From Gonium pectorale (taxonomy: Eukaryota; Chlorophyta; Chlorophyceae; Chlamydomonadales; Volvocaceae), in assembly GCA_001584585.1 (NCBI GenBank), contig LSYV01000019.1, positions 599,024 to 663,023 on the forward strand: a stretch of 64,000 nt of DNA, in the 5' to 3' direction. Below, in pieces: positions 24,116-35,247 of this stretch. Below the pieces are notes generated by a model. The model did not search any database and was not told the DNA's origin. It worked only from the letters and a program-made list of their open reading frames with translations. Position 1 is the first letter of the stretch. Each line of letters starts with the position of its first letter. Position numbers and translations under genes: made by a program.

Positions 24116-26323
24116 TCACTCCTCCTTCGGGTGCCGCTTCCTGCCTTTGTCTCCGTCCGCTGCGTCGCGCCCTGTCCCCGCCACCGCCTTCCCTGACTTT
24201 CCTTCCACCAACTGCCGCACGTAACCGTCCAACTGCCGCCCGAACGCCCGCCGCGAGAAGTCCCCCTCTACGTGCTGTCGCGCGGCGCGCCCCATGTCCA
24301 CCGCGACCCGCGGGTCGGTCAGTTGCTGGATGGCGGCCGCAAAGGCCGCTGCCGTCGGTTCGCATAGGAAGCCGGCCGACCCGTGGGCCACACTCTCGGT
24401 GGGGCCCCCGCTGTTGACCGCAACTACCGGCCGCCCCGCAGCCATGGCCTCCAGCGGCACGATCCCAAAGTGCTCGTGCTGCGGCGTGTACAACACTGCC
24501 TGGCAGGCGGCCAGCAGCAGGGTGCGCTGCCTGTGAAGTGAAATGGACAAGGAGGAGAGAGGCGGGCAGCTTGGGTGTCTCGTGGACGCAGGTTTGTGGG
24601 CACTGGCGCCAGCGCTCGCTCCCTACCGGGCCCCGGGTGCCCCTTGGCGCTGCATCCCCATCCATACACAGCTGTACCCCTTCCAAACCACACACGGAAG
24701 CCTTGGGGCGCCCCTTTACCCCGCTCGCAGGAGCGACAACATGTCTTCACCCAAGGCCTCATCCACTGCTGCTCCCCACGACAGGCGCCGTCCCGCGGCC
24801 TAGCCACACACAGTCCCAGACGAACCCAGCCTCCTTATGCCCCTCCCCCACTTCCCTAGTGAGACCGCTCCACTCCTCGCTACCGTCTCGCCCACCTGTC
24901 GGTGAAGGACGGCACGAATCGCACCAGCTCCCGCAGGTCCATCTGCGTCGCCAGGTCCTTCAGCTCCTGCAGGTGCTCCACATTTTCTGGCAGCCTCGGG
25001 TCATAGCCGCCAGCAACCACCAACCTCACCCCGCTGCTGCAGCTGCTCCCGCTGTTCCCGCTGCCGCCGCTGCCGCCAGCAGCGCTGCCGCCGGGCCGCT
25101 GTCGCGGTTGCGTCGCCTGCACCACAAGCAGCTCGTGCAACGCCTCCAACGCCAGGCCCATGCCCTTCTTTCGCTCAAAGCTGCAGCAGGGAAGGGTAGG
25201 GCCGGGGCACGGTCGGTAAAGGATTCGACTGGCAGGACTATCGACCTTGGTTGGCACCACTTCCGGTCGGGGGCAAGGAGTGCAAGCAATGCGAGGACAT
25301 CGCTCGCTGCAGGCTCGCAGCGCGGCCCTTCAGAGAAGAGGACGCTCGGAGATACCATGTGCCGGCCGGAGTTGCGGTACTGTTGCGGTCAGCCCGCCGC
25401 TGCGTGGCGGCACTCAGCGCCACGCCCAAGCGAGGCGGCACAGCTCCGGCTTTGCATGCTGCTGCAAGATCGAGTCCAAGCGTCTAACGGCTGGCACCAG
25501 CTGCCCGATGAGCTTGCCAACTCTGCCTTTTGAGCGGGATAGAGACGTGGTCCGTACGGTAGGGCTGTGCTACCGTACTGCCGTGCGCGCCGTACCGGTT
25601 GATGGACAGGAATGTGGTGCCGCCCGCAATGAACTCGGCCAGCCCGGGGTCTAGCTCGCTCTGCCAGGACTCGCCAGCGGCCTTGAGGGTATCCTCGTTG
25701 GGGATGGGCACTGCTGGGTAGAGCACCAGCGGGCTGACGCCGCGTGCCGCCAGGCGCTTGAACGTCTGAGCGAACATGCCGGCCGTGAACTTGCTGTTTA
25801 CCAGGACAAGGTCTGCGGCGCCCGTGGAGACCTCCTCGAGGTAATCCAGCGGCGCCCGGTACAGGCTCTTGAGGAGGGACTTCCGTTGCGTCAGCAGCAG
25901 GTCCGGGAAGTGGCAGTAGAACAGCACGGCGGTCCGCGGCATGAGCAGCTTCGCCACCGGCACGACGATGGCGACCTGATCCGCGATGATGACGTCGTAG
26001 GCCTCGGCGGGGCGTCGGAAGCAGCGCCAGGCGATATGCAGGGTGACGAGTAGGCAACGAAGGTAGGCGCACAACGCAAGGAATCGGCCTGCGATGTGGC
26101 GCGGGAACCATCCCCCCGCGGTGTGCACCGCAAAACCCCCGGTCTTGGTCTCCTCAAAGCACCGGTTTGGGTCGTAGTACGCGGTGAACATGTCTACGTG
26201 GTGTCCACACGCGACCAGTTCCGTTGCGGCATCCACAACCAGCCGCTCCGCCCCACCCAACCCCAGATCGGGGTGGATGAAGGCGACGCGGACACTCGCT
26301 GTCTTAGCGGTGCTGCTTGTCAT
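24116..26323 (-). CDS. ALG2: ALG2 alpha-1,3/1,6-mannosyltransferase
   Basis: Three exons: 25596-26323, 24896-25180, 24116-24530, about 475 residues, phases matched (CG|C and AG|G). ALG2 adds the second and third mannoses to the dolichol-linked oligosaccharide on the cytosolic face of the ER. Diagnostic features are VAFIHPDLGLGGAERLVVDA at the N-terminus, VLVNSKFTAGMF, SINRFERKKGMGLALEAL across the first splice, and the GT4 EX7E region EHFGIVPLEAMAAGRPVVA with GGPTESV. ATG at 26321-26323 is the first in frame. The protein is longer than typical ALG2 because of a Gly/Ser-rich insert in exon 2 (about residues 265-285) and a basic C-terminal tail. No N-terminal membrane anchor is obvious. Confidence 0.93.
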
Positions 26324-26598
26324 TTGGCGCGTCGCCGTGGTGCAGCCAATCGCATCGGTGGTCGTTTGATAGATCGCTCTACGGTATACACTCTACAGTG
26401 TGTCACACGGGCCTTCTTTCTTTTCGCTACATGCTCGTCCTCGGTTTCGGAGTCTGAAAGGGACGGAAGACAAAACAGGTAACGCGCGTTAGAGTGCTAC
26501 TTCGGCTGCAAGCCGTGTAGGGCACTTCTGCCGTCATTATATTGTGTCTAACTTCAGCCCGTCTCGGCATACTCGCACCCTGAGCCACACGAAACCGC
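26324..26598. promoter_or_regulatory. Short bidirectional promoter region between ALG2 and the PDZ-protein gene
   Basis: Only 275 bases separate the two divergent ATGs. The stretch is AT-richer than its surroundings (for example GATAGATCGCTCTACGG and CATTATATTGTG). Both promoters and 5'UTRs must fit in it, or overlap. Confidence 0.5.
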
Positions 26599-29375
26599 AT
26601 GGCTTGCACGCTCGCGCAGCGGCGCAGCGGCGCGTCGCTGCGCCGGCGGCAGCATCAGTCACGCGGCCGCTCCTTTGTGTGCACCGTTAGGCCCCATGAA
26701 GGTTTGCACACGCGACGGGCGACCGCGACTATGGCCATGTCGTCCACAGCAGCTCAGCTTGCAGGCCAGCTCCTCACCGCAGCAGCCTTCGTGTCGCCGG
26801 TCTGCTTCAACCAGGTGGGGATGCACCTTGGTTGTGCGGGCTGCATTCGCTGCCCCGGGGCGCCTGAACACAGTGCCTGAAGAGCGATGCCGGGACTTTC
26901 AGGTTTCATGCGTGCCACTGCGTGCACACACTCCTGCTTTACTCGCCTCCTCCTACGGACCTTGCATATCCATCCACTCTCCTTGCGCCGTGCCTATTTT
27001 GGGCTCCCTCGGTTCGCAGTGAGCACCTGGAGCGTCTCCAGCTCCTGTGTCTAATAAGGTGCCCTGCTGTCCCGCGCCCCCCCCCCACCACCACACACAC
27101 GGCAGGTCTGCCAGGAGGCCACCGACCGGGCCTTCCTGATCGCGCTCTCCATACCGCTCCTCGTCGGGGCGGTCGCGGCGGCGGTGGTGCTACGGCCTCC
27201 GCCCCGCGAGCTGACGGAGAGCGGGCGGGTCTTCGAGGACCCCGTCACCGGCACCCGGTTTGAGGCGCCTGAGGGAGTAACACCGGAGCGGGACAAAAAC
27301 GTAGGGCCTGGAGCTGCGGGCTGTTTGGGTGACTGGGGATCGAGAGGACTGGTCTTAGGGCCGTGGGCAATGCAGGCGTGCCCCTGTCCGGTTAGCTAGG
27401 GAGGATGTAAGCGTCCGGGCACACAGGGTCCACAAGCCGCGTTCCGTTCTTGCGGCGGCGCTCGGGTTTGGCAAACCAGGCGCCTCAAGCTCCTTTAGTT
27501 AGTATCTTTTTTCCGGCTAGCACCGAGATCGTTGCCTCGCGGCAATCCGCCCCTTTAGGTTATGCCGGAGGAACAGCAACGCTTGCAGCTGGCCCGAGAT
27601 GTGATGGTAGCTGCGCGTGCGGCCCCCTTGCGCTTTGCTGGCTGCAGGGCGATCTGGCGTTCCGGCCCATCAGCTACACGCCCTGGCCCGTGGACGAGGC
27701 GTATGAGGGCGAGCGAGTGCGGATCGCTGTGGGACCGGTGGCCAACCGGCAGCTTAGGTGGGTGGATCGGAATCTCGTAGGGGCGTCCCATGTCCCGGGA
27801 GCCGCCTTGACCTGCGGGGGACCGTACGGGTGGTGTACGGCTGGCTTCGGCAGGCAAGCCCCACGATCCCCCTCCCGTAGTATCCCTTTATAATGCGCGA
27901 ACCGCTTCGTGGAATCAGGAGGTCAGAAAATAGCGCTCGAGCCCCTCTGCGCGCACGGAGCTTGGGGCGTGCGTTGTCCAATGTGTGTGTGGCTGCGTGG
28001 CGCCTCCGTGCAGGACGTACGTATTTGCCCGCGCGCTGCCAGTGCCCTCGGACATTCTGGTTGTCACGCTTCCACGGCCTCTGGGTGTCGTACTCGAGTA
28101 CGACGATCGTTTCCGGAGGGCGACGGTGGTGGATCTGATTGACGGCACGAACGCGGACCAGCGTCGCAAGGTGCGTCAGGCGGCCGAAATGGTAGCGCCG
28201 CGACTGCCGCCTTGCCTGGAGGGATCACGCAGCGGCTGGCGGCTGGGGCGGTAATCCCCCGTTGCCGTGCTGTGCTGCCAGAAGTGTATGTACACCGTAA
28301 TGCTAAGATTAAGGGACCAGTTGGCTGAGTGACATGCCGTATTCCACTGGGTTGCTTCCCACCTCCGCACGGGGCTCCGCGGCCTCCTGCTCCGCAAGCC
28401 GTGCCCCGAGGACACTGCCCGTGCACCTCCCGCATCCTATCCCGTCTGCCGGTAACCTACTGCCTGTCCAAGTCCCATTGAAGACCCCGCCGTACGCGCC
28501 GCCGGACCACACATAGTCCTGTCGTCCACGCCCTCGTTCACCGGCCCCACGTGCCCTGCCCTGCGTGCTTCCGGAGCGCAGAAGGCAGCGCTCAACGGGG
28601 ATCTCGCCAAGGACGCGGTGCTGCCCGGGGACGTGCTGCGGGCGGTCACTGCAACCAACTTCGTCTACCCAACACGCGCGCTCTTCGGCGCCGCGGCACC
28701 CGAGCGCCACATTGTGAGACCGGGTGCAGTGCCGGTCGTGCGTGGGGCTGTCCCGGCCGGTCTGGGCTGTGGGTGGGCTGTTGGCGACCGCCACAAGCCT
28801 TGCGAACAACGGCGACCTGGGAGGGCGTGTCCAGGCGAACCGGTGCCGGGCGCCCATACGTCTCAGCGGAAGCTGTGGCATGGTTGGCAGCGGCCAATGT
28901 ACAGATTTTGTTTGAGGCGGTGAGCAGCCGGCCCACGGCCCGCTGCTTGTCTCCGGAGAGGCTGGCTTTGGGTTGCCGGTAGGACTAAGTGACCTGCACT
29001 CCCGCAAGCAGGAGTCCGCCATGCTCTGGCGCCTGCCTTGTCCGCTCCTGGTTGACTGACCTGCTTGGCGCCGACAGGTCAGCTCCGGTTGCCTCTGTGC
29101 AAGCCCGCGTGCCGAGCATGGGCGTACTTGCAGCTGGACTGCACTGCGCGTGCAAGCTGCCAGGGGTTGCACGCTGGCCCTTTCAACATGCCGCCACGCC
29201 CGCTGGCGCTTTCCTGCCGCAGGTCGTGTACGGCGCCGACAAGCAGAGCTGGTCCGCCATCTGCGGGGCGCTCAAGAAGGGGGAGGTCAAGGACGGGGAC
29301 GTGACGTTGGTGCTAGAGCGGCGCCGGCCGCGGGCCGCCAAGGAGTCGGGTTCAGCGGCGGACATCTTCTCTTGA
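26599..29375 (+). CDS. Chloroplast membrane protein with a PDZ-like domain
   Basis: Six exons: 26599-26814, 27106-27300, 27648-27757, 28014-28170, 28582-28713, 29223-29375, about 320 residues with all phases matched. The N-terminus is rich in Arg, Ser and Ala, like a plastid transit peptide. A hydrophobic segment follows (FLIALSIPLLVGAVAAAVVL, about residues 82-101). The C-terminal half resembles the PDZ fold of plastid PDZ proteins such as MET1: PRPLGVVLEYDDRF, ATVVDLIDGTNAD, VLPGDVLRAVTATNFVYP, then ALKKGEVKDGDVTLVLERR. The carboxylate-binding loop seems to be PLGVVLEY. A role as a thylakoid or envelope scaffold is inferred. It is divergent with ALG2 but functionally unrelated. Confidence 0.72.
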
Positions 29376-30876
29376 TCCATCAGGGCCCAGGGCACTCAGA
29401 GGATGGGAGAAAGTGTAGCATGCGGCGCACAGCAGTGCGATTAGGGGACCGCCGCTAGCCGGCGGCCGGCCGGCCGCCGGCCCAGCCGGCCTGCCAGTGG
29501 CCGGGCGAGTTCCAGTTCAGTGTGGGGTGGCGTGCGACCGTTTGTTGGCGTGGGGGCATATAGCAGTACAGATACAGATGCGTGGGGCGGGCAGGTAACG
29601 GTGTACAAGGAGCATGTTTGCATGTGTGGAGCGTTCTGGAGCGTAGTGGAGCGAAGAACTCGTTATCCTCATTTGAGAGTTCTCTATTCTCTTTTTCTCC
29701 GTTTCCATACGGATAGCGTACGGATGTGGCAGGATACGGTATGGCCCAATCGATTGGCCGGCATGCGCGCTATCCAGCGGCGCCACCGCACATAGTACGG
29801 TGCAAACCAAGCACACTTTTCTCTCGGGGCTTGGGGCTGCGGTTACCTAGGAAGCGCGCGTTTGGCTGGGGTAGCCGGCAAAAGAGAGACAAATATTTGA
29901 AGAACGAGGTAGCCGCCTCTACGGTCATACACACCCGAAGGAGCGACGTTTCCATTAGGGCGGGCGGGTACAAAACAAGGCAGGCGACGTTCCTCCCGCA
30001 CCCCCCACTCAATTAAACGGCGTACCAGCTTACTCGTTTTGCCGGACTACGCTTGTAGAACTGCTAGTTGTCAGGATTGCAACAGTCCGACGGCGTTCAG
30101 CGGTTACCAGACCGCCCGCACGCCCAGCCCACTCACCCGGCCGTACACAGACCTGGAATTAAGGACGAATTATGAAGGAGCAGAGTCATTAACGTTTAAC
30201 GGTGCCGGCCTTTCGCTGTGTGGGAAAGTTTTTTTTTGGGGGGGGGGGGACGAGAAACCTGCACAGAAAGAGGGAGCCGGGGCACACTGAAATAGCTGTG
30301 CCATACCTGGCGCATTACCGGACGTGTATCATTCTATCATAGTAGGTATCCGCGTAATTGCCGCACGCCCTTGCAATCATGCGCAGCAGAACCCGGAGGG
30401 AACCCTCACAGCCTCGCGTGTTTGAGGTATTTGCTGAGAGGCACGCCCGCACGCGCGCTCGCCCCCCCCCCGTGTTCCCCTGTCGCGATAAGTGCGTCGA
30501 AACGCCCTTGGCGTGGGCCTCGCAGCGCATTCAAGCCAAGCTGCACTGGCCTCGGTAATATATGGCAAGCCCGGACCGGCACGGCGGCAATTCGTGGCCA
30601 ATCAGGGGTCTCTGTCAGACCACATTATGCGCAAGGCCCCAGCCGGTCATGTCTCCCATGAGCCAACCCTGTGCCGCCGCGCCGGCTTGTGTGCCACATG
30701 GTACCGCACGGCGCTGGAACCCGCTCGTCCAACCCGGTGTTGGAACAAGCAGGCGACAGCTACCAGCGCTAATGCACCATTGTCAACATATAGCTGTGCT
30801 ACAATCGCCAATCGATTTTGAAGTTACAAGGTTACGGGGTTTCATTCCAGGGCGAACCTCCCTCAAAGCAGCAGTA
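29376..30876. other. Intergenic region containing repeat family A
   Basis: No exon is supported here. It contains a perfect GGCCGGC-rich palindromic tract near 29458-29486, the second long copy of repeat family A (29880-30160) and a T9/G11 homopolymer junction near 30228-30249. The latter is followed by a piece similar to the A-family head (GAAACCTGCACAGAAAGAGG). Confidence 0.5.
29880..30160 (+). repeat. Dispersed repeat family A, copy 2
   Basis: It aligns nearly end to end with 13344-13656, sharing CCTCTACGGTCATACAC, GCGACGTTTCCA, AGGGCGGGCGGGTACA, CAGCGGTTACCAGACC and ACAGACCTGGAAT in order. Confidence 0.85.
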
Positions 30877-32978
30877 ATGTCTGAAGAAGTAGAGAAAGGC
30901 ATGACGAAACGGGAATTCCTTGAGATGACGTGCATTGTTCTGAAGGAAATCCTCAACCCGAACATGCTTCGCTCGGCCCTGGAGGCGGCCGCTACCAAGC
31001 TCGATATCCCGGACGCTCCCTCGGTAGTGTCCAACATGCTCGGGCCCCTCGAGAAGAAGGGCGGGAGGAAGCGCAAGGACGGGTCTGGGGCGGAGGCGTC
31101 GGCAAAGAAGGACAAGAGCCGTAAAATGTCTGTTTACAACATGTTTGTCGTTTGGTTCATGGAGTTTGCGGGCTCCTACGGCCGCCACCCGGCGATCACG
31201 GAGCTCAAGGCTGCCAACCCGACGGCCAACAACATGAACCTGGTCTCAGTGTTCTACAAGCGCATGACAGCGGAGCAGAGGGTGAGTGTTATCTCACACG
31301 CACGTCCCCGGCGCAGCAGTGTCCAGGGTATACGTGTTCCCTCTCCTCCTTGCTTTAGCGCAATGCAGAGCTCGCCTGCAATCGGCTTTTGTTATTCCCG
31401 CCGTTTGTGCCCTTCCGCAGGAAGCCGTGAAGGACAGACTGCTGCCGTACGCTGGTGCGTGCTCGGAGACCGGCGCAGTGGGCGCAGCCGTCAAGCGCAG
31501 CGAGATGGACCACCCGGACACGCCCCTATGGAAACTGGTGGGATTGGAACCTAAGCCGGAGTACAAGACAGACCCGGCGCAGATGCGCGCAGAAGGTGCG
31601 CATACAGCAGGGGCTGCTATCGGACAGGCGGGCTCTTCGACGTACGTAGGGGGGCATCGTTGCAGCTCATGTGGTGCAACAACTGAGTGTCAAATGCGTA
31701 CTTGCGTCCCGCAGCCGCGGAGGCCCGGCGCCTGGCTCACGGGACTGGGGCCGTCACTCCGGGGCCGACCGTGACCAAGGCGCTCGCCGAGGACGACCAC
31801 GTACAGGTGCGCGGTCGGTCATGTGACGCGCTGGCGACCTGGGAACCCTATTGGTGATGCCAGTTGGTGATGCTTGGCATGCACGGGGATTGTTGCGGGC
31901 CTGTCAGTAGGCTGAGGTTAAATAAAGCAGAACGTGGGAAAATCCACAGGCAAGGGATGCCAGCACGGGCTTCCCGCAAGATGCCTGGGCACAGGAAGGT
32001 TGCAGCCCAAGTGGGCATGCCGCGGCTGGCTGCTTTGCCCAACGTCGTGCAGCTTCTCTCGATACACTGGCTGAGGGCTTGTGCAGCCCAGCGCGTGCAG
32101 CGGCATATAGTTGAGCCCAGGCCTGTCACGCGTGAACGTGATAACCATGTGTGCCTCCGCAAACAACCACCTCTTCGGTGCGCCCCAGGAGGACGAGGAC
32201 GCCCGCGCTGCAGTGACGGCCTCGAAGCCGGACACGGACAAGAAGAAGGACAAGAAGCGCAAGAAGGAGGAGGGCGAGGCTGGGCCCAGCGAGAAGAAAA
32301 AGAAGAAGAGCAAGGACAAGGGCGAGGACGGCGGCGAGGTGGGAGAGGCTTGGCTGTTGAGCTGGATGTCGAGCGTGCATGCATGGGAGGTTGGGGCTGA
32401 GCGGAGTTTGACAGGAGATAAGGGTACGCGTTCGCGTCACCTCTACTGTGCGCTGCAGCGGTTTCATGCAGCGGTAGATCGCTTTGAGCAAGCGGCGGCA
32501 CGCATTTTGTGCTGGCGTGATCCTGTACGATGGGTAATGACCGCACCCCGGCCTCCTCGGGGCACTTCGCGCTCAGCTGTTACGAGGGCTAGGGCGTACA
32601 TGTCCCCAGACCGATAACATGCTAACCAGTAGGCGCTTTCGGAATGACCCACGCAGAAGGAACACAAGCAGAAGAAGGAGAAGAAGGAAAAGAAGGAGGT
32701 AGGCAGAATCGCCGTGTCTGCGTGCCGTGCAACTTTTGAGCGCGTAGGGGACGGCGTCCGGGACAGGGACGGCCAGCAGCTGCATGATTGGTGCCATCCT
32801 GAAAACGTTGCAGGGCATGCCCGCCGCTTAAGAATTCTCTCCTCCGCAGCACGGTATCAATCTTGCGGGGCCGATGGGTTAACCGCAAGGGTTGCTGAAA
32901 AGAATGCTCAACTATTTGCCAACACTGGCCCTTCTGCAGAAGAGCGAGAAGAAGGACAAGGAAAAGAAGACGAAGTAG
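30877..32978 (+). CDS. Lysine-rich, probably nuclear protein with an HMG-like segment
   Basis: Six exons: 30877-31281, 31421-31595, 31715-31806, 32189-32338, 32657-32698, 32940-32978, about 300 residues, phases matched throughout. ATG at 30877 opens MSEEVEKGMTKREFLEM. The first 60 residues look helical. A Lys-rich linker (KKGGRKRKDG, KKDKSRK) precedes SVYNMFVVWFMEFAGSYG...HPAITELKAANPT. The last three exons encode almost only Lys/Glu/Asp, with KKKDKKRKKEE and SEKKKKKSKDK resembling nuclear localisation signals. A chromatin or nucleolar role is inferred. The YNMFV...K-rich arrangement is loosely reminiscent of HMG-box proteins, but no family can be named. The two final exons are only 42 and 39 bases long. 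Confidence 0.65.
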
Positions 32979-35247
32979 AGGGGAGGCGTGAGGAGCAGCA
33001 CGGAGGCTTCTGGGGTCTTCAACTCTTGTTCCCTTCCTGTATCCTTGAGGTGGTGATTCCGATATCCACGCTCGTGCCGGTTGTGCCTGGCGCCGTTGAG
33101 ACGGGCCCAGGCGGTGGCTGTAGCCGGGATCGCCTCGGCAAAGTATTCTTACGTATGTTATAACCGCACGTTCTCTTCGTGCTTTTCTCCTCGGACACAT
33201 AGATACGTGACGCATTGTGCACGGCGTTGCCGGGGACCTGACATCGAACCCGCTCGGCATGCCATGCCATGCTGGACGATGAAAACATTGTTGGCAATTA
33301 TGCACGGCGGCCCCTTTCTGACACGTTTGGCTGGGCTTTGACATTACCAAACACCCTAGTCACGGGTCTGCGTTTCTTATCGCCTAAGCTTGGACAACCG
33401 CTGCTGCTGTGTGTGTGTGTGTCTGGTGCCTTTGCGCGAAAGACCGTCGTGCGTATGAGTACGGTATTTTGGCTGAAGCAGAGGTAGCGCAGTTTTCACT
33501 GTCGGTGGGCGGTAATGACTGATTACTGGGACTGAGAGCCGGGGACGTGCTGGCATTTGCATACCGGTACGGGGACGTTGAAGCGACACTTGATGCGTCA
33601 ACGTTGTTGAGACCATGGCATCCTTTGATATTCCGGACGGTGTGCGTGGCAAGATTCTTTGACTTGCAAAACGATCGCCAGGACCGTTTGATGTATGAAT
33701 GGTCCCGGATATGCCTGCATTCACTAAACCGCTGCACAATTTTAACAGCGCGCAGTCGGCCCTGGGGCATGTGGCCACTCACGCAGTACACCAAAGCGGA
33801 ATACGGGACGCAACAGCTGTACCTCGGTTTACATAACGGCATGAAGGTGCCATCTCCCCCAAACGGGCAAACGCCCGCTGTCGGCTGCGTTGTCTGCTCC
33901 TATGGTATGCTGTTCGGTCAGGCTGGGAAATGCTCGACCCTTCATAGTCATCCTATGATCACACGCTCTTGGGCGCTGTGTCAGGATTCAGCCCTGGGCG
34001 GTGTAGACGAGAATGCCACGCCTTATGCCGGCGGCGGTGGCGCGCAACGACCCGTCACGCATCACCGTCAAGTTCAAGTGCAGGAGAGGAGTGCGGACGG
34101 GCATATACTTCCCGGCCGCTGAAGGTCTACGACAAGGTCACATTTCGGTGCTGACAGAGTGAGGGCGGCTGCGGGTGGAATAAGGTGTCCCGCTCGCAGC
34201 TTTCCGCCTTTGGGGGCGGCTCGTACATGCGGGGCGGTGGCTGAGGTCGAGGAACTGGGTGTGACGAGCTGTTGAGCTCCGGGTGGCGGGGTGCTACGCG
34301 CAGGTGCGGAATGTTGGAACAAGTGCGGGCTAAGGTTGAAGTCAGTGGGAGGGATGGGACCGTGTGTTTGCAGTGAAGACAGCACGAAGGGTCGAGCGAG
34401 GGCATTGCACCAAAGGGTGCAGCTTCGGAAACCGAAGCTAACAGGCTAGTCACAGCCTTTTCCCAAATAAACACATGCCCTCCTGTACCGACGCGGGATT
34501 TCTGGCCCATCATGTAACGGTCTTGGTAACCGCTGGCCGCCTTACTGGCCGATGGACTGGTCACCTCGTCGACCGCTCGCCGGACCCTCGCATCCTCTAC
34601 TTATAGTCTAGTCAGGTAACTATTCTGGTGACACATCGGGAGGGCCCGTCTGCTCGTATACCTCGCCCGCCATGCCCTGTACTCGGCGCCCTGCTGGAAG
34701 CATCACACCCTCGGGTCTGTATGTCTGTAGAGGCTGCCTTCCCCGTTTCTGGTTAACTTTTTTTCTTGGACATCTCGGGTATGCTAACATGGGTATGCAA
34801 ATGCCGGCAAGTTCGTGGTGATACATATGAACGTTCTCACTCGATAGCTTCCAATGACTCCGCCCCTCCACGTACTCAGTCCCATCCGCAAGCGGTAAGC
34901 CCCAGTCTGTCATTGCTGACTGTGGCGGTACATACGGCGGTGCACTGAGAACATGTGCGTCCACAATGACCCTTCAAACATACTCGTCCTATCAACGATT
35001 AAAGGCCATCACAGAGTCTGCTCGGGCACTGCTCGGGCAACACGAAAGGCTGTCATACATGACCGCGCGGGTGACAACTTTCCAGTTCGGCATGACGGCA
35101 TATGGCGTCGTATGAAGTGGGCCCGGCGCATCTGCGGCCTCCCTGAGCCCTTCGCCCGTTGTATTGCAACAAATGAGTCACCCGTGCATCCCGTGATAGT
35201 CGTTCCCTGACCACAGAGCGACTCCACCACATCGCCTTCCGAGATTG
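32979..35247. other. Intergenic region containing repeat family A (minus orientation)
   Basis: The region lies between two convergent genes. No multi-exon gene could be assembled. It contains an A-family copy at 34515-34760 and a GT-run near 33410. A short frame (34024-34161, ITVKFKCRRGVRTGIYFP) looks faintly like a terminal exon but has no partner. Confidence 0.45.
34515..34760 (-). repeat. Dispersed repeat family A, copy 3
   Basis: The reverse complement carries GCCTCTACAGACATACA, an AGCAGGGCG...GTACAGG core and AGCGGTTACCAAGACCG in the order of copies 1 and 2. It also has the AGACGGGCCCTCCC segment shared with the 52.7-kb and 63.3-kb copies. Confidence 0.7.

Noticed and set aside
30228..30249. 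T9-G11 homopolymer as a possible retroposon tail
   Set aside because: Homopolymer junctions are prone to sequencing error, and no target-site duplication was visible.
34024..34161. Short frame with ITVKFKCRRGVRTGIYFP, a possible terminal exon
   Set aside because: No upstream exon or acceptor in phase was found and the frame is under 50 residues.
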